From Caryophanales bacterium UBA6877 (GTDB lineage Bacteria > Bacillota_I > Bacilli_A > RFN20 > CAG-826), in the NCBI GenBank assembly GCA_002451465.1, contig DKCJ01000024.1, forward strand, positions 21,578 through 85,577: a DNA stretch of 64,000 nt. The letters are read 5' to 3'. The stretch's first letter is position 1, and each line of letters starts with the position of its first letter. The translations under genes were made by a program, and so were the position numbers. This document shows positions 63,896 to 64,000 of the stretch, one piece after another. The notes beneath the pieces are model-generated. The model was given only the letters and a program-made list of their open reading frames with translations. It was not told the origin of the DNA and made no database searches.

Positions 63896-63924
63896 TTGAA
63901 TTTTGTGCTCAATTTTTATATTAT
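63896..63924 (+). promoter_or_regulatory. Promoter of tRNA-Leu
   Basis: TTGAAT (63896-63901) and TATTAT (63919-63924) with a 17-base spacer, 10 bases before the tRNA. Confidence 0.75.
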
Positions 63925-63934
63925 ATTATGCGCT

Positions 63935-64000
63935 GGGGGAATGGCGGAACTGGTAGACGCGTACGTTTGAGGGGCGTATTAGGCAACTAGTGTGAGTTCG
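63935..64000 (+). tRNA. tRNA-Leu (anticodon GAG), cut at window edge
   Basis: Starts GGGGGAATGGCGGAACTGG, the class II leucine pattern. The anticodon arm TACGT-TTGAGGG-GCGTA gives anticodon GAG, followed by the beginning of the variable arm and GAGTTCG of the T arm. The 3' end lies outside the window. Confidence 0.9.

Overview
The window looks like a chromosomal segment of an AT-rich, low-GC Gram-positive bacterium close to the Bacilli/Erysipelotrichia/Mollicutes boundary. The evidence is the gene order cysS - rlmB - sigH-like - rpmG - secE - nusG - rplK - rplA - rplJ - rplL - 16S methyltransferase - rpoB - rpoC - rpsL - rpsG - fusA - tuf, which is the Bacillus-type order, together with a CIRCE-controlled clpB, an L10 leader, a SAM-type riboswitch and extreme A/T bias. 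The genetic code is standard: the real genes are intact when TGA is read as stop, and at least two (alpha-galactosidase, one methyltransferase) end in TGA. The species cannot be named from sequence alone.

Bases 1-10113 form a hexuronate (galacturonate-type) island. An ABC importer (lipoprotein, two permeases, one extra membrane protein) lies downstream of an operon coding for an ABC ATPase fused to a tagaturonate reductase, an altronate dehydratase and a TIM-barrel isomerase. Divergent to it is a second fusion, a MATE transporter joined to an alpha/beta hydrolase. Both control regions carry the palindrome TTGTnnACAA, which suggests one regulator. Bases 10139-23209 hold clpB, an NYN-domain protein, a galactoside block (alpha-galactosidase, a GH2 beta-galactosidase with a changed active-site residue, a GPH-type symporter), three small flavin-reductase-like proteins and two decaying genes. 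tRNA-Gly and another decayed membrane-protein gene follow.

Bases 24381-45740 run from rdgB and a zinc-ribbon membrane protein through the translation/transcription supercluster to cysS. RpoB carries Asn where E. coli has His526, the residue linked to natural rifampicin insensitivity in mollicutes. MgtC sits where Bacillus has mrnC. Bases 45939-50637 hold trpS, a HAD phosphatase, a phosphohexomutase, a pseudouridine synthase and tRNA-Ser. Bases 50640-56640 are an accessory island next to tRNA-Ser: a DpnII-like restriction system whose first methyltransferase carries an N-terminal HTH domain, a gene-poor stretch, a lipoprotein and a membrane-anchored beta-lactamase-family protein. Bases 56653-64000 return to housekeeping genes: mgsA, two unknown proteins, a HAD phosphatase, hpf, a purine permease, metK under a SAM riboswitch, a TSCPD protein, pduL and a truncated tRNA-Leu.

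The points most worth following are the two in-frame fusions facing each other across one short control region, a set of at least five genes whose promoters place the transcription start on the start codon (predicted leaderless mRNAs), and the divergent SAM riboswitch.
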